NCBI GenBank assembly: GCA_028293765.1
Contig: JAQGOG010000001.1
Coordinates: 1-64,000, forward strand
Origin: Gammaproteobacteria bacterium
GTDB taxonomy: Bacteria; Pseudomonadota; Gammaproteobacteria; Steroidobacterales; Steroidobacteraceae
Direction: 5' to 3'
DNA: 64,000 nucleotides
The translations under genes were made by a program, and so were the position numbers. Numbering within the stretch: position 1 is the stretch's first letter; each line of letters starts with the position of its first letter. Positions 46,640 to 56,871 of this stretch are shown in pieces. Under the pieces are notes generated by a model. The model searched no databases. It worked only from the letters and a program-made list of their open reading frames with translations, and was not told the origin of the DNA.

Positions 46640-48598
46640 CTACTTCTTCGGGATGAACAGATCGGTCAGGGTGCCTTCGAAAGCATCCGCAGCCGCGGCG
46701 ACAGTCTCCGACAACGTCGGATGCGGATGAATCGTCAGTCCGACGTCGGCCGCATCGCATCCCGTCTCAACCGCCAGCGCCACTTCGCTGATCAGCTCGC
46801 CGGCATTGGTACCCACGATGCCGCCGCCCAACACGCGGTGCGTCTCGGGGTCGAACAGCAGTTTCGTGAGTCCCTCGTCGCGCCCGATCGACAGCGAGCG
46901 ACCGCTCGCGACCCACGGGAAGGAGCCCTTCTTGAAAGCAATACCGTTGGCCTTCGCCTCGGTCTCCGTAAGACCCACCCAGGCGATCTCCGGATCCGTA
47001 TAAGCCACTGACGGAATGGCCCGCGCATCGAAAGCGCGCTTCTCGCCAGCAGCCACTTCCGCTGCGACCTTGGCTTCGTGCATGGCTTTATGCGCGAGCA
47101 TCGGCATCGAGGCGATGTCGCCAATCGCAAAGATATGCGGCACATTCGTCCGCATCTGCTTGTCGACCGGGATGAACCCCCGCTCGGAAACCTTGACGCC
47201 CGCCACATCCGCGCCGATCGCCTTGCCATTCGGCACACGCCCGACAGCCACGAGAACGCGATCGAACACCTGCGGCGCCGGCGCCTTCTCACCCTCGAAG
47301 GTCACGCGCAGTCCTTCGGGCAGAGACTCGACTTTGGCGACCTTGGTCCCCAGGAGAATCTGCTCATAGCGCGCGCGGATGCGCCGCTCGAGCGGCCGCA
47401 CCAGATCCGGATCGCACCCCGGCATGAGCTGGCTGGTGAGCTCCACGACGCTGACCTTACTTCCCAGCGCATCGTAAACGCAGGCCATCTCGAGCCCGAT
47501 GATGCCCCCGCCAACGACCAGCAGCTTCCCGGAGAACTCCGGCAGCTCCAGCGCATCGGTGGAGTCCATGATCCGCTGATCCGCCGGCAGGCCGGGTAAC
47601 CGGATCGCTTCCGAGCCCGCCGCAATGATGCATTGGTCAAAACGGATGCGCTCGGAGCCGCTGTTGCCCATCACTTCGAGCACATTGGGGCTGACGAACC
47701 GCCCCGCGCCCTGCACCACGTCCACCTTGCGCTGCTTGGCCAGCACGCGCAGGCCACCCGTCAGCTTCTTAACCACGGAGCCCTTCCAGGCGCGTAGCCT
47801 CTCGAGATCAATAGCCGGCGCTCCGAAGGAGATGCCGTGCTCGGACATGGCGTCCGCGTCCTCGATCACCTTCGCCGCATGCAGCAGCGCCTTCGAGGGA
47901 ATGCACCCGACATTCAGGCACACGCCACCGAGACTCGGCCAACGCTCCACCAGCGTGACCTGCAGACCGAGATCAGCCGCTCTGAACGCCGCCGTATACC
48001 CGCCGGGCCCCGCGCCAAGCACGAGCAACTGCGTTGACCGATTGAATTCAGCTTCCGGACGATCAAGTCGCGACAGATCCGGCACCGGCATCCGCACCGT
48101 GTCCCCGGCGCTTTCAGAGCGCGCGGCCGGCGACGCTGTCCCCGCCGACGACGCACCCGCCCCGGAGTCCGCACGAGGCGCCGGTTGCCCAGCACCGTTG
48201 CCGGCCGACCCATTACCAGAGGCCGCCGCCAGCGCCCCTGCGGGCGGCTTGAGAATTGGTTGAGTTACCGTCCGCTCCAACTCGTCAGCATCGAAAGACT
48301 CTGCGAAGGTTGCATCAGCTGCCGCAGATGCCCCTTCGGATTTCGCGGCGGCTGCCTGCGAGTTGGTATCGACGCGCGCGATCACCGCGCCCTTTGAAAC
48401 CTTGTCGCCCCGCTTCAACAGCACTTCCGCAATCGTGCCCGCCGAAGTGGCCGGCACGTCCAACGACGCCTTGTCGGTCTCTAGCGTAAGCAGCGGTGTG
48501 TCGATCTCGACGACATCGCCGGGCTTCACCAGCACGTCCACGACATCAACGTCGTGCGCGTTACCAATGTCAGGGACAACCAGATCGACGCGGCTCAA
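46640..48598 (-). CDS. lpdA: Dihydrolipoyl dehydrogenase (E3) with N-terminal lipoyl domain
   Basis: A 652-residue flavoprotein, E3 of pyruvate dehydrogenase. Residues 1-80 are a lipoyl domain with the modified Lys in ETDKASLD; a long Ala/Ser/Glu linker (about 85-180) follows. The catalytic part has the redox disulfide GGVCLNVGCIPSK, the NAD-binding GGGIIGLEMA and the C-terminal HPHPTLSETVA dyad. E3 with its own lipoyl domain is a known variant in Pseudomonas-like lineages. Overlaps aceF by four bases. Confidence 0.95.
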   Translation of the reverse strand: MSRVDLVVPDIGNAHDVDVVDVLVKPGDVVEIDTPLLTLETDKASLDVPATSAGTIAEVLLKRGDKVSKGAVIARVDTNSQAAAAKSEGASAAADATFAESFDADELERTVTQPILKPPAGALAAASGNGSAGNGAGQPAPRADSGAGASSAGTASPAARSESAGDTVRMPVPDLSRLDRPEAEFNRSTQLLVLGAGPGGYTAAFRAADLGLQVTLVERWPSLGGVCLNVGCIPSKALLHAAKVIEDADAMSEHGISFGAPAIDLERLRAWKGSVVKKLTGGLRVLAKQRKVDVVQGAGRFVSPNVLEVMGNSGSERIRFDQCIIAAGSEAIRLPGLPADQRIMDSTDALELPEFSGKLLVVGGGIIGLEMACVYDALGSKVSVVELTSQLMPGCDPDLVRPLERRIRARYEQILLGTKVAKVESLPEGLRVTFEGEKAPAPQVFDRVLVAVGRVPNGKAIGADVAGVKVSERGFIPVDKQMRTNVPHIFAIGDIASMPMLAHKAMHEAKVAAEVAAGEKRAFDARAIPSVAYTDPEIAWVGLTETEAKANGIAFKKGSFPWVASGRSLSIGRDEGLTKLLFDPETHRVLGGGIVGTNAGELISEVALAVETGCDAADVGLTIHPHPTLSETVAAAADAFEGTLTDLFIPKK

Positions 48599-50130
48599 GG
48601 CACAGCCTCGATGAGGCCGCCCACCTTGGCAAGACTTTCAGCGAGGAAGGTCGTAAAGCGCGCAGCGGTCGCACCATCGATCACGCGGTGATCGTAGGAA
48701 AGAGACAGCGGCAATATGAGTCGCGGCACAAACGCGCCGTCGCGATACACAGGCTTCAGCGACGAGCGCGAGACGCCCAGGATGGCCACCTCAGGCGCAT
48801 TGATGATCGGCGTGAACGCTGTCCCGCCAATGCCACCCAGGCTCGAAATAGTGAAGCAGCCGCCCTGCATGTCGTTGGGCGACAGCTTTCCCGCGCGCCC
48901 CTTCTCCGACAGCTCCGCCAACTGCCGGGCGATCTCGTAGACGTCCTTGCGGTTGACGTCGCGCACCACCGGAACGACGAGCCCGTTAGGTGTGTCCGCC
49001 GCAAAGCCGATATGGGTGTATTTCTTGAGAACGAGGTTGGCGCCGCTCGGATCGAGCGAAGCGTTGAACTGCGGGAATTCCTGCAGCGCCTTCGCGCAGG
49101 CACGCATGATGAAAGCCAGCGGGGTGAGCTTGATGCCCGCCTGCGTCGCCTTCTCCTTCAACTTCGTGCGCGTCTGTTCGAGATCGGTGATGTCCGCTTC
49201 GTCGAACTGCGTGACGTGCGGGATATTCACCCAACTCGCATGCAGGCGCGGACCGGAGATCTTCTGAATGCGCGACAGCGGCTTGATCTCGGTCGGACCG
49301 AATTGCGAGAAGTCGATAACCGGAACGGCCGGCAACCCGCCGCCCCCCGCGCCCGGTGCCCGGGCAGCGGCCGGAGCGCCCGCGGCCAGTGCGTTCATTA
49401 CGAAAGCCTTCACGTCATCGTGCGTGATACGGCCTTTGAACCCGTGTCCCTTGACCCGCGTCAGATCGACACCGAGCTCGCGTGCAAACTTACGAACCGA
49501 CGGCCCCGCATGCGCCTGCGAGAATCCCGGCTCGTTGATCGGCGGGAGATCGGTTCGTCCGGCCGGACTGCCTGAGTTGGCAGGCGCCGTAGCGCCAGAG
49601 GCGGGCGCTGAGGCAGTTGCCGGCCCCGAGGCGCCGTCGCCACCGCCGGCCGGTCTCGAACCAGTGCCAGCGGAAGTCGACGCACCGGCAGGCGCGGGTG
49701 CCGCGGCCGCGCCGGAAGACGAGGGCGTTGCAATCGGCACGGGTGTTGGCTTCGAGCCGACAGACGTCGCGGCCGAACCAGGCGCCGCCGAAGGCGCTGC
49801 TCCCGCGGTCTGGTTCGCAGCCGGTATGGCAGCTGCAGCCCTCGCGCTGTCCTGTCCGGTCGAGGCAGCCTCTGCAGCCATCCTCACCGTAGCGATGAGA
49901 TCCCCGGTGGACACCGTGCCGCCCTTGGCGACATGGATCTTCTCGATGATCCCGCCGGCGGTCGATGGCACGTCCATCGTCGCCTTTTCAGTTTCGAGCG
50001 TTACGAGCGGCGCTTCCGTCTCGATGCTCTCGCCAGGCTTGACGAGAACGTCGATCACAGCGACGTCTTTGAAGTTGCCCATGTCGGGCACTCGCACTTC
50101 CACGAGGCGCACAGCCGCGTTCATCGCCAT
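48595..50130 (-). CDS. aceF: Dihydrolipoyllysine-residue acetyltransferase (E2)
   Basis: A 511-residue core subunit of pyruvate dehydrogenase. It has one N-terminal lipoyl domain (Lys in ETEKATMD), an Ala/Pro/Gly-rich swinging linker (about 85-190), an E3-binding domain (SVRKFARELGVDL) and a catalytic acyltransferase domain with YDHRVIDGATAARF. One lipoyl domain here and one in E3 gives two per complex unit. It lies between aceE and lpdA on the minus strand. Confidence 0.95.
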   Translation of the reverse strand: MAMNAAVRLVEVRVPDMGNFKDVAVIDVLVKPGESIETEAPLVTLETEKATMDVPSTAGGIIEKIHVAKGGTVSTGDLIATVRMAAEAASTGQDSARAAAAIPAANQTAGAAPSAAPGSAATSVGSKPTPVPIATPSSSGAAAAPAPAGASTSAGTGSRPAGGGDGASGPATASAPASGATAPANSGSPAGRTDLPPINEPGFSQAHAGPSVRKFARELGVDLTRVKGHGFKGRITHDDVKAFVMNALAAGAPAAARAPGAGGGGLPAVPVIDFSQFGPTEIKPLSRIQKISGPRLHASWVNIPHVTQFDEADITDLEQTRTKLKEKATQAGIKLTPLAFIMRACAKALQEFPQFNASLDPSGANLVLKKYTHIGFAADTPNGLVVPVVRDVNRKDVYEIARQLAELSEKGRAGKLSPNDMQGGCFTISSLGGIGGTAFTPIINAPEVAILGVSRSSLKPVYRDGAFVPRLILPLSLSYDHRVIDGATAARFTTFLAESLAKVGGLIEAVP

Positions 50131-50137
50131 TGAACCT

Positions 50138-52807
50138 TCAAACTTTCCAGGGAACGGGCTTGGAGGGGTCGACGCCGAGCGCTTTCATCGCACCCGTGAC
50201 CGTCGCCTGATCGACTTTGCCTTCATCCGCGAGCGCCTTCAGGGCGGTCACCACGATGTAGTTGCGATCCACCTCGAAATGCTTGCGCAGGGCGGCGCGG
50301 GAATCGGAGCGACCATATCCGTCGGTGCCGAGCGTGACGTAGCGTCCGCCGACCCACTCCCGGATCTGATCCGGAACGATCCGCATGTAGTCGGTCGCAG
50401 CGACGACCGGACCCGCGCGGTCTTTCAAAAGTGACTCCACGTAAGGCACACGCGCCACATCCGTCGGATGCATCGTGTTCCAACGCTCGATCTCGAGCGC
50501 CTCACGGCGCAGCTCGCTGAAGCTCGTGATCGAGAAGACATCGGCCGGCACGCCGTAGTCGTTCTCGAGAATCTTCGCGGCGGCGATACATTCGCGCAGG
50601 ATCGTGCCCGAGCCGAGCAACGTCGTGCGCACTTTGCCGCGGCCCCCGCTCTGCACGAGGTAGCCGCCCTTGAGAATGCCCTCTTCCGTGCCTTGCGGCA
50701 GTGCGGGCTGCTGGTAATTCTCGTTCATCACCGTGATGTAGTAGAAAATGTTCTCCTGATCTACATACATGCGGCGCATGCCGTCGTGAACGATGACGGC
50801 AAGCTCGTAGGCATAGGTCGGATCGTAAGCCACGCAGTTCGGCACCGTGCTCGCGATGAGCTGGCTGTGCCCGTCCTGGTGCTGCAGGCCCTCGCCGGCA
50901 AGTGTCGTGCGTCCCGCGGTCGCGCCCAACAGGAAGCCGCGTGCCTGAATGTCGCCGGCCGCCCAGATGAAGTCGCCCACCCGCTGGAAACCAAACATCG
51001 AGTAAAAAATGTAGAACGGCACCATGTTGATCCCATGGTTGCTGTAGGCGGTGCCCGCGGCGATCCACGAGCACAGGCCGCCGGCCTCGTTGATGCCCTC
51101 CTCGATCATCTGTCCCTTCTTGTCCTCCCGATAGGACATGAGGGTCTCCGCATCCTGCGGCGTGTAGAGCTGGCCGACGGAGGAATAAATACCGATCTGG
51201 CGGAACAGTCCTTCCATGCCGAAGGTGCGCGCCTCGTCAGGCACGATCGGCACGATGTTCTTGCCTATGGTCTTGTCCTTCAGGAGGATGGTCAGCAGGC
51301 GAACGAACGCCATCGTCGTCGAAATCTCTCGCTCACCCGTGCCTTCCAGCACCGGCGCGAACGCTTCCAGCGGCGGCAGAGCGAGCGGTGGCGCCTTGGT
51401 GCGTCGGGTCGGCACGTACCCGCCGAGCGTGGTGCGCTTGCCGCGCAGATACTGCAGCTCTTCGCTGTTTTCCTCGGGCTTGCGGAAGGGCAGACGCGCG
51501 ATGTCTTCGTCCGAGACCGGAATGTGGAAGCGGTCGCGGAAGGCGCGCAGATCCTCTTCGGAGAGTTTCTTCTGTTGGTGGGCGACCATCTGTCCTTCGC
51601 CGCCCTTGCCGAGACCGAAGCCTTTCACGGTCTTCGCGAGGATGACGGTGGGCTGCCCCTTGTGGGTCATCGCCGCGGCGTAAGCCGCATACACCTTGCG
51701 CGGATCATGGCCGCCGCGATTGAGGCGCCAGATCTCCTCATCCGACATGTTGGCGACCATCTCCTTGAGCTCCGGATACTTCCCGAAGAAGTGCTCGCGC
51801 GTGTACGCGCCGCCCTTCGCCTTGAAGTTCTGGTACTCGCCGTCGACGGAGTCTTCCATCACGCGCCGCAGAAGTCCCTTGGAATCGCGCGCGATCAGCG
51901 GATCCCAACGCGAACCCCACAACACCTTGATGACATTCCAGCCGGCGCCGAGGAAGGCAGCCTCGAGCTCCTGGATGATCTTGCCGTTACCGCGCACAGG
52001 ACCGTCGAGACGCTGCAGGTTGCAGTTGACGACGAAGATGAGATTGTCGAGGCCTTCGCGCACCGGCATGGTGAGCGCGCCCATCGACTCCGGCTCATCC
52101 ATCTCACCGTCGCCCAAGAAGGCCCAGACCTTGCGGTCGGACGGCTTCACCTGGCCGCGGTGCTCGAGATAGCGGATGAAGCGCGCCTGGAAGATCGCCA
52201 TCATGGGACCCAGGCCCATGGAGACCGTCGGGAACTGCCAGAAGTCCGGCATGAGCCACGGATGCGGATAGGACGACAGGCCAATGCCGGGACCGCCGGC
52301 CTCCTGTCGGAAGTGGCGCAGCTGATCTTCGCTGAGACGCCCTTCGAGGTAGGCGCGCGCGTAGACGCCCGGCGAGGAATGGCCCTGCATGAAGATCATG
52401 TCGCCCGGATGCTTGTCGGAAGTCGCGCGCCAGAAATGGTTGAACCCCACTTCATACAGAGTCGCCGACGACGCGTAGCTCGACAGATGTCCACCGTATT
52501 CGGAGGACATGCGGTTCGCCTGCACGACCATCGCCATCGCATTCCAGCGGATGTACGCCTCGATGCGTCGCTCCAGCGCGCGGTTGCCCGGATACTCGGG
52601 CTCGCGGCCGGTCGGAATGGTGTTGACGTAAGCCGTATTCGGCTTGAACGGCAGGTACGCGCCGCTGCGGCGTGTGTAATCGATGAGCCGTTCCAGGATG
52701 AAGTGTGCACGCTCCGGGCCGTGCAGCTTCAGCACCGAGTCGATCGACTCGAGCCATTCCTGCGTTTCAACGGGGTCGAGGTCTTCCAGCTTAGGGAGTT
52801 CTGTCAT
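50138..52807 (-). CDS. aceE: Pyruvate dehydrogenase E1, homodimeric type
   Basis: An 889-residue thiamine diphosphate enzyme decarboxylating pyruvate. The cofactor motif GDGEMDEPESMG ... FVVNCNLQRLDGPVRGNG is complete, with the RYLEHRGQVKPSDRKVWAF region before it. The homodimeric E1 fits gammaproteobacteria. Seven bases separate it from aceF. No PdhR-like regulator gene is adjacent. A promoter candidate lies at 52920-52947. Confidence 0.97.
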   Translation of the reverse strand: MTELPKLEDLDPVETQEWLESIDSVLKLHGPERAHFILERLIDYTRRSGAYLPFKPNTAYVNTIPTGREPEYPGNRALERRIEAYIRWNAMAMVVQANRMSSEYGGHLSSYASSATLYEVGFNHFWRATSDKHPGDMIFMQGHSSPGVYARAYLEGRLSEDQLRHFRQEAGGPGIGLSSYPHPWLMPDFWQFPTVSMGLGPMMAIFQARFIRYLEHRGQVKPSDRKVWAFLGDGEMDEPESMGALTMPVREGLDNLIFVVNCNLQRLDGPVRGNGKIIQELEAAFLGAGWNVIKVLWGSRWDPLIARDSKGLLRRVMEDSVDGEYQNFKAKGGAYTREHFFGKYPELKEMVANMSDEEIWRLNRGGHDPRKVYAAYAAAMTHKGQPTVILAKTVKGFGLGKGGEGQMVAHQQKKLSEEDLRAFRDRFHIPVSDEDIARLPFRKPEENSEELQYLRGKRTTLGGYVPTRRTKAPPLALPPLEAFAPVLEGTGEREISTTMAFVRLLTILLKDKTIGKNIVPIVPDEARTFGMEGLFRQIGIYSSVGQLYTPQDAETLMSYREDKKGQMIEEGINEAGGLCSWIAAGTAYSNHGINMVPFYIFYSMFGFQRVGDFIWAAGDIQARGFLLGATAGRTTLAGEGLQHQDGHSQLIASTVPNCVAYDPTYAYELAVIVHDGMRRMYVDQENIFYYITVMNENYQQPALPQGTEEGILKGGYLVQSGGRGKVRTTLLGSGTILRECIAAAKILENDYGVPADVFSITSFSELRREALEIERWNTMHPTDVARVPYVESLLKDRAGPVVAATDYMRIVPDQIREWVGGRYVTLGTDGYGRSDSRAALRKHFEVDRNYIVVTALKALADEGKVDQATVTGAMKALGVDPSKPVPWKV

Positions 52808-52919
52808 GCCGTCCGCTCAAGTCGCTACTGCGCTGCTTGTGCGCGACACGTGAGTGCGTCGGCTACTGGGTCCGCCATTGCATGCGCCACTAAAGTCGTC
52901 GCAAGCGTGCTGCGCGATG

Positions 52920-52947
52920 AATATAGAATAGGCTGCGCCAGCAGCAA
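52920..52947 (-). promoter_or_regulatory. Candidate sigma-70 promoter of aceE
   Basis: Reading on the minus strand, TTGCTG (52947-52942) is followed after 16 bases by TATATT (52925-52920). Both hexamers are close to consensus. The start site would give a leader of about 105 bases before the aceE ATG. Confidence 0.4.
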
Positions 52948-53067
52948 CGTAGCGAGGGAATTCGCCTCTACACAAGCGGCGCAATGATCCGGGTTTCACT
53001 CGCGATGGTCAAGCAAGCTGCCGGTTACAGGAATCATGTGAGATCGAACGTCCCCAGTACTCGCCAG

Positions 53068-54573
53068 ATGTCGCTACTGCCCACTTCCAGCCCTCCTGAG
53101 ATCGCTAAAAGCCGCGCCAGGACCGCAGGCGAGCTCGATGCCGTGCTCGCCATCGTACCCGACGCTCCCGCAAAGGAGCTTTTCCGGCAGCTACCGGAAA
53201 GCGAGCGCTGGCAGGAGCTCAACGCCCGCGCGCAACCCCGCTCCGGAACGGTGCGCACCACGGTACTTTCCAACCGCCAGCAGACGCTCGCCGTGCTTGG
53301 ATATATAAGGGCGGACGCCAGCACTTTCGAGAGGCTGTCCCTTGCTGGACGAATGCTCAAGGAGAGCGGGTCCCGAGAGCCTGAGGCCGTGGGTCTCATC
53401 GCTTTGGGCGAGGCGGTGCCGGCACAGGCAGCGCTGCATGCCCTGGTGGCCGCCACCTACGCGCATGCATTCTCTCTACCGACGTTCCGCGCACCGTCGC
53501 GTGACGAGCGGCACATAAAGCGCATCGTTCTCCTGGGCGATGAGGCTATCGACACGCGCTACGAAACGGCCTGCGCTGGCGGGAATAATCTGGCGCGTTG
53601 GCTCACGGCGCTTCCTCCAAACGTCCTGGACGCCAGGGGCTACCACCGCGCGATTGCCGAACTCGCCCGTCGCCACGGCCTCACCTTCAAGTGGCTGGAC
53701 GAGCAGGCGCTGCGGCGTGCGGGAGCTAACGCTTTTCTGGCAGTGTCGGCCGCAAATGAGCAGCGAGTCGCCGGCATCGCACACTTGAAATACCGGCCGG
53801 GCCGCCGCAAGACGGCGAGCTCACCGGATCTCGCCCTCGTCGGTAAAGGCATTCTCTTCGACACGGGCGGCGTGAACCTCAAGCAGCATCGGTCGATGCT
53901 CGACATGCATACCGACATGGGTGGCAGCGCGGTGGCGCTCGCCACACTGATCGCGTTAGCACAGCTGCGAGCACCGATCGCAGCCGACGCGTGGCTCGCG
54001 ATTACCGAAAACAACATCGGCCCCAAAGCTTACCGCCCACAGGAAGTGGTTCGCGCCGCGAACGGCGTCACGATCCAGGTTGTCCATACGGACGCCGAAG
54101 GCCGTATGGTGCTCGCCGACACGCTGGCTCTGGCCGCCCGTACGAAGCCGAAATTCATGATCGACTTCGCCACGCTCACCGGCGCCGCAGTCTACGCGCT
54201 CACCGAAAGGATGAGCGGGGTCTTTACGAACCGCCCCGCGCTCGTGGAGAAGCTGGTGGCAGCCGGCCGCGCGAGCGGCGAACGGGTATGGAACTTCCCG
54301 TTCGACTCGGACTACGACAGCGATCTCGAGAGCAAGGTCGCAGACATCCTGCAATGCACGACCGAAGGGAAAGGCGATCACATTCTCGCCGCTCGCTTCC
54401 TGAGCCGCTTTGTTCCGGAAGCAATCCCCTGGGCGCACGTGGATCTGTCCGCCTCCACCCGCACCGGAGGGCTCGGTCACATCAACACCGAGATCACAGG
54501 CTTCGGAGTCCGCTACGCGCTCGAACTGATTCTGAAGCAGGGCGTGCTACAGTCACTGGACAGGAAATCATAG
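53068..54573 (+). CDS. Second M17-family aminopeptidase (PepA/PepB-like)
   Basis: A 501-residue aminopeptidase paralogue of the gene at 9703. The catalytic core keeps VGKGILFDTGGVNLK and TDAEGRMVLAD (metal ligands and Arg), but MKFDM is MHTDM and the N of NTDAEGR is H. The long N-terminal domain is unlike that of PepA. ATG 53068 is used; ATG 52984 (28 residues earlier) cannot be ruled out. It ends three bases before pyrC and is probably co-transcribed. Substrate is unclear. Confidence 0.88.
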   Translation: MSLLPTSSPPEIAKSRARTAGELDAVLAIVPDAPAKELFRQLPESERWQELNARAQPRSGTVRTTVLSNRQQTLAVLGYIRADASTFERLSLAGRMLKESGSREPEAVGLIALGEAVPAQAALHALVAATYAHAFSLPTFRAPSRDERHIKRIVLLGDEAIDTRYETACAGGNNLARWLTALPPNVLDARGYHRAIAELARRHGLTFKWLDEQALRRAGANAFLAVSAANEQRVAGIAHLKYRPGRRKTASSPDLALVGKGILFDTGGVNLKQHRSMLDMHTDMGGSAVALATLIALAQLRAPIAADAWLAITENNIGPKAYRPQEVVRAANGVTIQVVHTDAEGRMVLADTLALAARTKPKFMIDFATLTGAAVYALTERMSGVFTNRPALVEKLVAAGRASGERVWNFPFDSDYDSDLESKVADILQCTTEGKGDHILAARFLSRFVPEAIPWAHVDLSASTRTGGLGHINTEITGFGVRYALELILKQGVLQSLDRKS

Positions 54574-54576
54574 TCA

Positions 54577-55611
54577 GTGACAAGTCTCACCATTAAACGG
54601 CCGGACGATTGGCACCTCCATCTGCGCGATGGTGATGCACTGCGCGCGGTACTGCCGTTTACCGCCGCACGCTTCGCGCGCGCCATCGTCATGCCGAACC
54701 TCAAGCCCCCGGTCACGAATTCCGAGCAGGCGCTCGCCTATCGACGTCGCATTCTCGATGCGCTTCCGGCGGGCATGAAGTTCGAGCCGCTGATGACGTT
54801 GTATCTGACGGACAATACTTATCCGACCGAAGTCGATCGCGCCAAAGCCAGCGGCTGCGTACACGGGTTCAAACTGTATCCCGCGGGCGCCACCACGAAC
54901 TCCGATTCCGGCGTAACCGACATCCGCAGAATCGAACCCGTGTTGGCTCGCATGAGCGAGCTCGGCATGATCCTGCAGGTGCACGGTGAAGTCACTGACC
55001 CGAACGTGGACGTGTTCGATCGCGAAGCCCGCTTCATCGACGGCGTGCTGGCGCAAACCGTCGAGCGCTTCGGCGAGCTGCGCATCGTCTTCGAACACAT
55101 CACGACGCGCGCCGCCGCACAGTTCGTACTCAACGCGCGCCCGGGTGTCGCCGCGACTATCACACCGCAGCACCTTCTGATGAATCGGAACGCGCTGTTC
55201 ACCGGCGGCATCCGACCGCATCACTACTGCCTCCCGGTGCTGAAATCCGAGTCCGATCGCCGCGCGCTGCTCGAAGTGGTGGCGAGCGGCAACCCGCGGT
55301 TTTTCCTCGGTACGGACAGCGCGCCGCACGCGCGGCACACGAAAGAAAACGCCTGCGGATGCGCGGGAATCTTCTCGTCCCACGCGGGCATCGAGCTTTA
55401 TGCCGAGGCCTTCGAGGCCGTTGGCGCGCTGCAACGCCTGGAGGGATTCGCGTCTGAATTCGGGGCGGATTTCTACGGCTTGCCGCAGAACGAGGCAAGG
55501 ATCACCCTCGTCAAGGAAGCATGGGACGTCCCGGCGCACTACCCATTCGGTTCCGATGAGCTCGTCCCGCTGAGTGCGGGCGAGCGCATCAGCTGGCGCC
55601 TCAAGAACTGA
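54577..55611 (+). CDS. pyrC: Dihydroorotase (class II PyrC)
   Basis: A 344-residue zinc enzyme of pyrimidine synthesis. The ligands are in DWHLHLRDG (two His), the carboxylated Lys in GFKLYPAG, His in QVHGE and FEHITT, and the catalytic Asp in LGTDSAPH. Length matches class II. GTG 54577 starts the family sequence [16 protein letters not shown]. Confidence 0.96.
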   Translation: MTSLTIKRPDDWHLHLRDGDALRAVLPFTAARFARAIVMPNLKPPVTNSEQALAYRRRILDALPAGMKFEPLMTLYLTDNTYPTEVDRAKASGCVHGFKLYPAGATTNSDSGVTDIRRIEPVLARMSELGMILQVHGEVTDPNVDVFDREARFIDGVLAQTVERFGELRIVFEHITTRAAAQFVLNARPGVAATITPQHLLMNRNALFTGGIRPHHYCLPVLKSESDRRALLEVVASGNPRFFLGTDSAPHARHTKENACGCAGIFSSHAGIELYAEAFEAVGALQRLEGFASEFGADFYGLPQNEARITLVKEAWDVPAHYPFGSDELVPLSAGERISWRLKN

Positions 55612-55658
55612 ATGGCCGGCTTGTTGAGCGGTGCGCGCAGCGCATGGAGAGGGCAAAA

Positions 55659-56405
55659 ATGAACGAGGCAGCATTGATGGCTTCGCGAATCGCGTCGGCG
55701 CGCCTCATGGCACGACGCTTTCGAGGCTTCCTTCCCGTCGTCATTGACGTAGAGACCGGGGGATTTCACGCGGCGACGGATGCTTTGCTCGAAGTCGCGG
55801 CCGTGATCATCGAAATGGACCCCGATGGCACATTGAAACGCGGTCCAACACACAGCTATCACGTCAAGCCTTTCGAGGGCGGGCGCCTGGATCCGGCGGC
55901 TCTTTCGATTACCGGGATCGATCCGCATCATCCCCTGCGTCCGGCGCTGCCGGAGCGGGACGCCCTACAGAGGATCTTCAGGGAAATCCGTCACGCGGTG
56001 CGCGACTACAACTGCCGGCGCGCCATCCTGGTCGGCCATAACGCGGCGTTCGATCTGGGGTTCCTGAATGCTGCCGTGACGCGCGCCGATGTGAAGCGCA
56101 ACCCTTTCCACCCCTTCTCGTGTTTCGACACGGCGACTCTCGCTGGCGCGGCACTGGGGCAAACGGTGCTGGCGAAGGCCGTGACGGTTGCGGGCCTCAC
56201 CTGGGACGCGAGCAGCGCACACTCCGCCTCCTACGATGCGGAGCTCACGGCGGACCTCTTCTGCATCATTTCCAACCGCTTGCGCGACAGTTTTCGGGAA
56301 GCAGAAGAGCGCGCCTGCTCCCTGGGATGGCTCACAGCAGCCAGCGCGGGGGGGGCGAACGACGAGACGGAAGCCCCGTCACCCGCTCTACCGCCGCTCG
56401 CCTGA
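55659..56405 (+). CDS. rnt: Ribonuclease T
   Basis: A 248-residue DEDD-type 3'-5' exoribonuclease that trims tRNA and other stable RNA ends. Exo I is [13 protein letters not shown], Exo [12 protein letters not shown] and Exo [17 protein letters not shown], so the DEDD metal set and His are all present. ATG 55659 has GGAGAGGG five bases upstream. The pyrC-rnt-grxD cluster is typical of this part of the class. Confidence 0.94.
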   Translation: MNEAALMASRIASARLMARRFRGFLPVVIDVETGGFHAATDALLEVAAVIIEMDPDGTLKRGPTHSYHVKPFEGGRLDPAALSITGIDPHHPLRPALPERDALQRIFREIRHAVRDYNCRRAILVGHNAAFDLGFLNAAVTRADVKRNPFHPFSCFDTATLAGAALGQTVLAKAVTVAGLTWDASSAHSASYDAELTADLFCIISNRLRDSFREAEERACSLGWLTAASAGGANDETEAPSPALPPLA

Positions 56406-56442
56406 GCGACGTACGCGCCCCTGGGCCAGGGGCGCCCGTTGC

Positions 56443-56781
56443 CTACTTCGCCGTGACGGCTTCTTTCGTCGCGCCGACTTCGCTCACGAGCTTCTTCAGC
56501 TCGCCGCTCCGGTACATTTCCAGGGCGATATCGCAACCGCCGACCAGCTCGCCGTTCACATATAACTGCGGATAGGTGGGCCAGTTGGAGAAGCGCTTGA
56601 GCGCCTCGCGGATCTCGGGCTCTTCAAAGATGTTGATGTGTTTGAAGTCTGCGCCCACGGCGCGCAGGGCGGCCACGGTCTGCGCCGAGAACCCACACTG
56701 CGGGAAATCGGGCGTGCCTTTCATGAAAAGCACGACGGGGCTCGAGCCGAGCTCGGTCTTGATTCGTTCAACGACGTCCAT
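56443..56781 (-). CDS. grxD: Monothiol glutaredoxin, Grx4 family
   Basis: A 112-residue CGFS glutaredoxin. PQCGFSAQTVAAL (about 29-41) is the Fe-S binding active site, with WPTYPQLYVNGELVGG and CDI downstream for glutathione binding. It carries [2Fe-2S] clusters in the cytosol. It is convergent with rnt. Two hairpins occur in the gap before the ATG (56823-56870). Confidence 0.95.
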   Translation of the reverse strand: MDVVERIKTELGSSPVVLFMKGTPDFPQCGFSAQTVAALRAVGADFKHINIFEEPEIREALKRFSNWPTYPQLYVNGELVGGCDIALEMYRSGELKKLVSEVGATKEAVTAK

Positions 56782-56822
56782 AACGGTAGCTACCTCTGAT
56801 TCATGCGCAAGGCGCAGGACTT

Positions 56823-56870
56823 ACGGGCAGCGCGCCGAAGGCGCGTAGCCCGTGCGGCGCAAAAAGCGCC
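56823..56870. promoter_or_regulatory. Two adjacent hairpins between DUF1289 gene and grxD
   Basis: 56823-56853: outer arms ACGGGC/GCCCGT and inner arms CGCGCC/GGCGCG around a GAA loop, with a two-base internal loop. 56856-56870: GGCGC-AAAAA-GCGCC, read TTTTT on the minus strand. Both lie just after the DUF1289 stop and before grxD on the minus strand. They may end the DUF1289 transcript or lie in the grxD leader. Confidence 0.5.
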
Positions 56871-56871
56871 A

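Noticed and set aside
50468..52987. An 839-codon frame on the plus strand opposite aceE
   Set aside because: Same cause: codon bias of aceE leaves the opposite frame open. It has no domain and no ribosome site.
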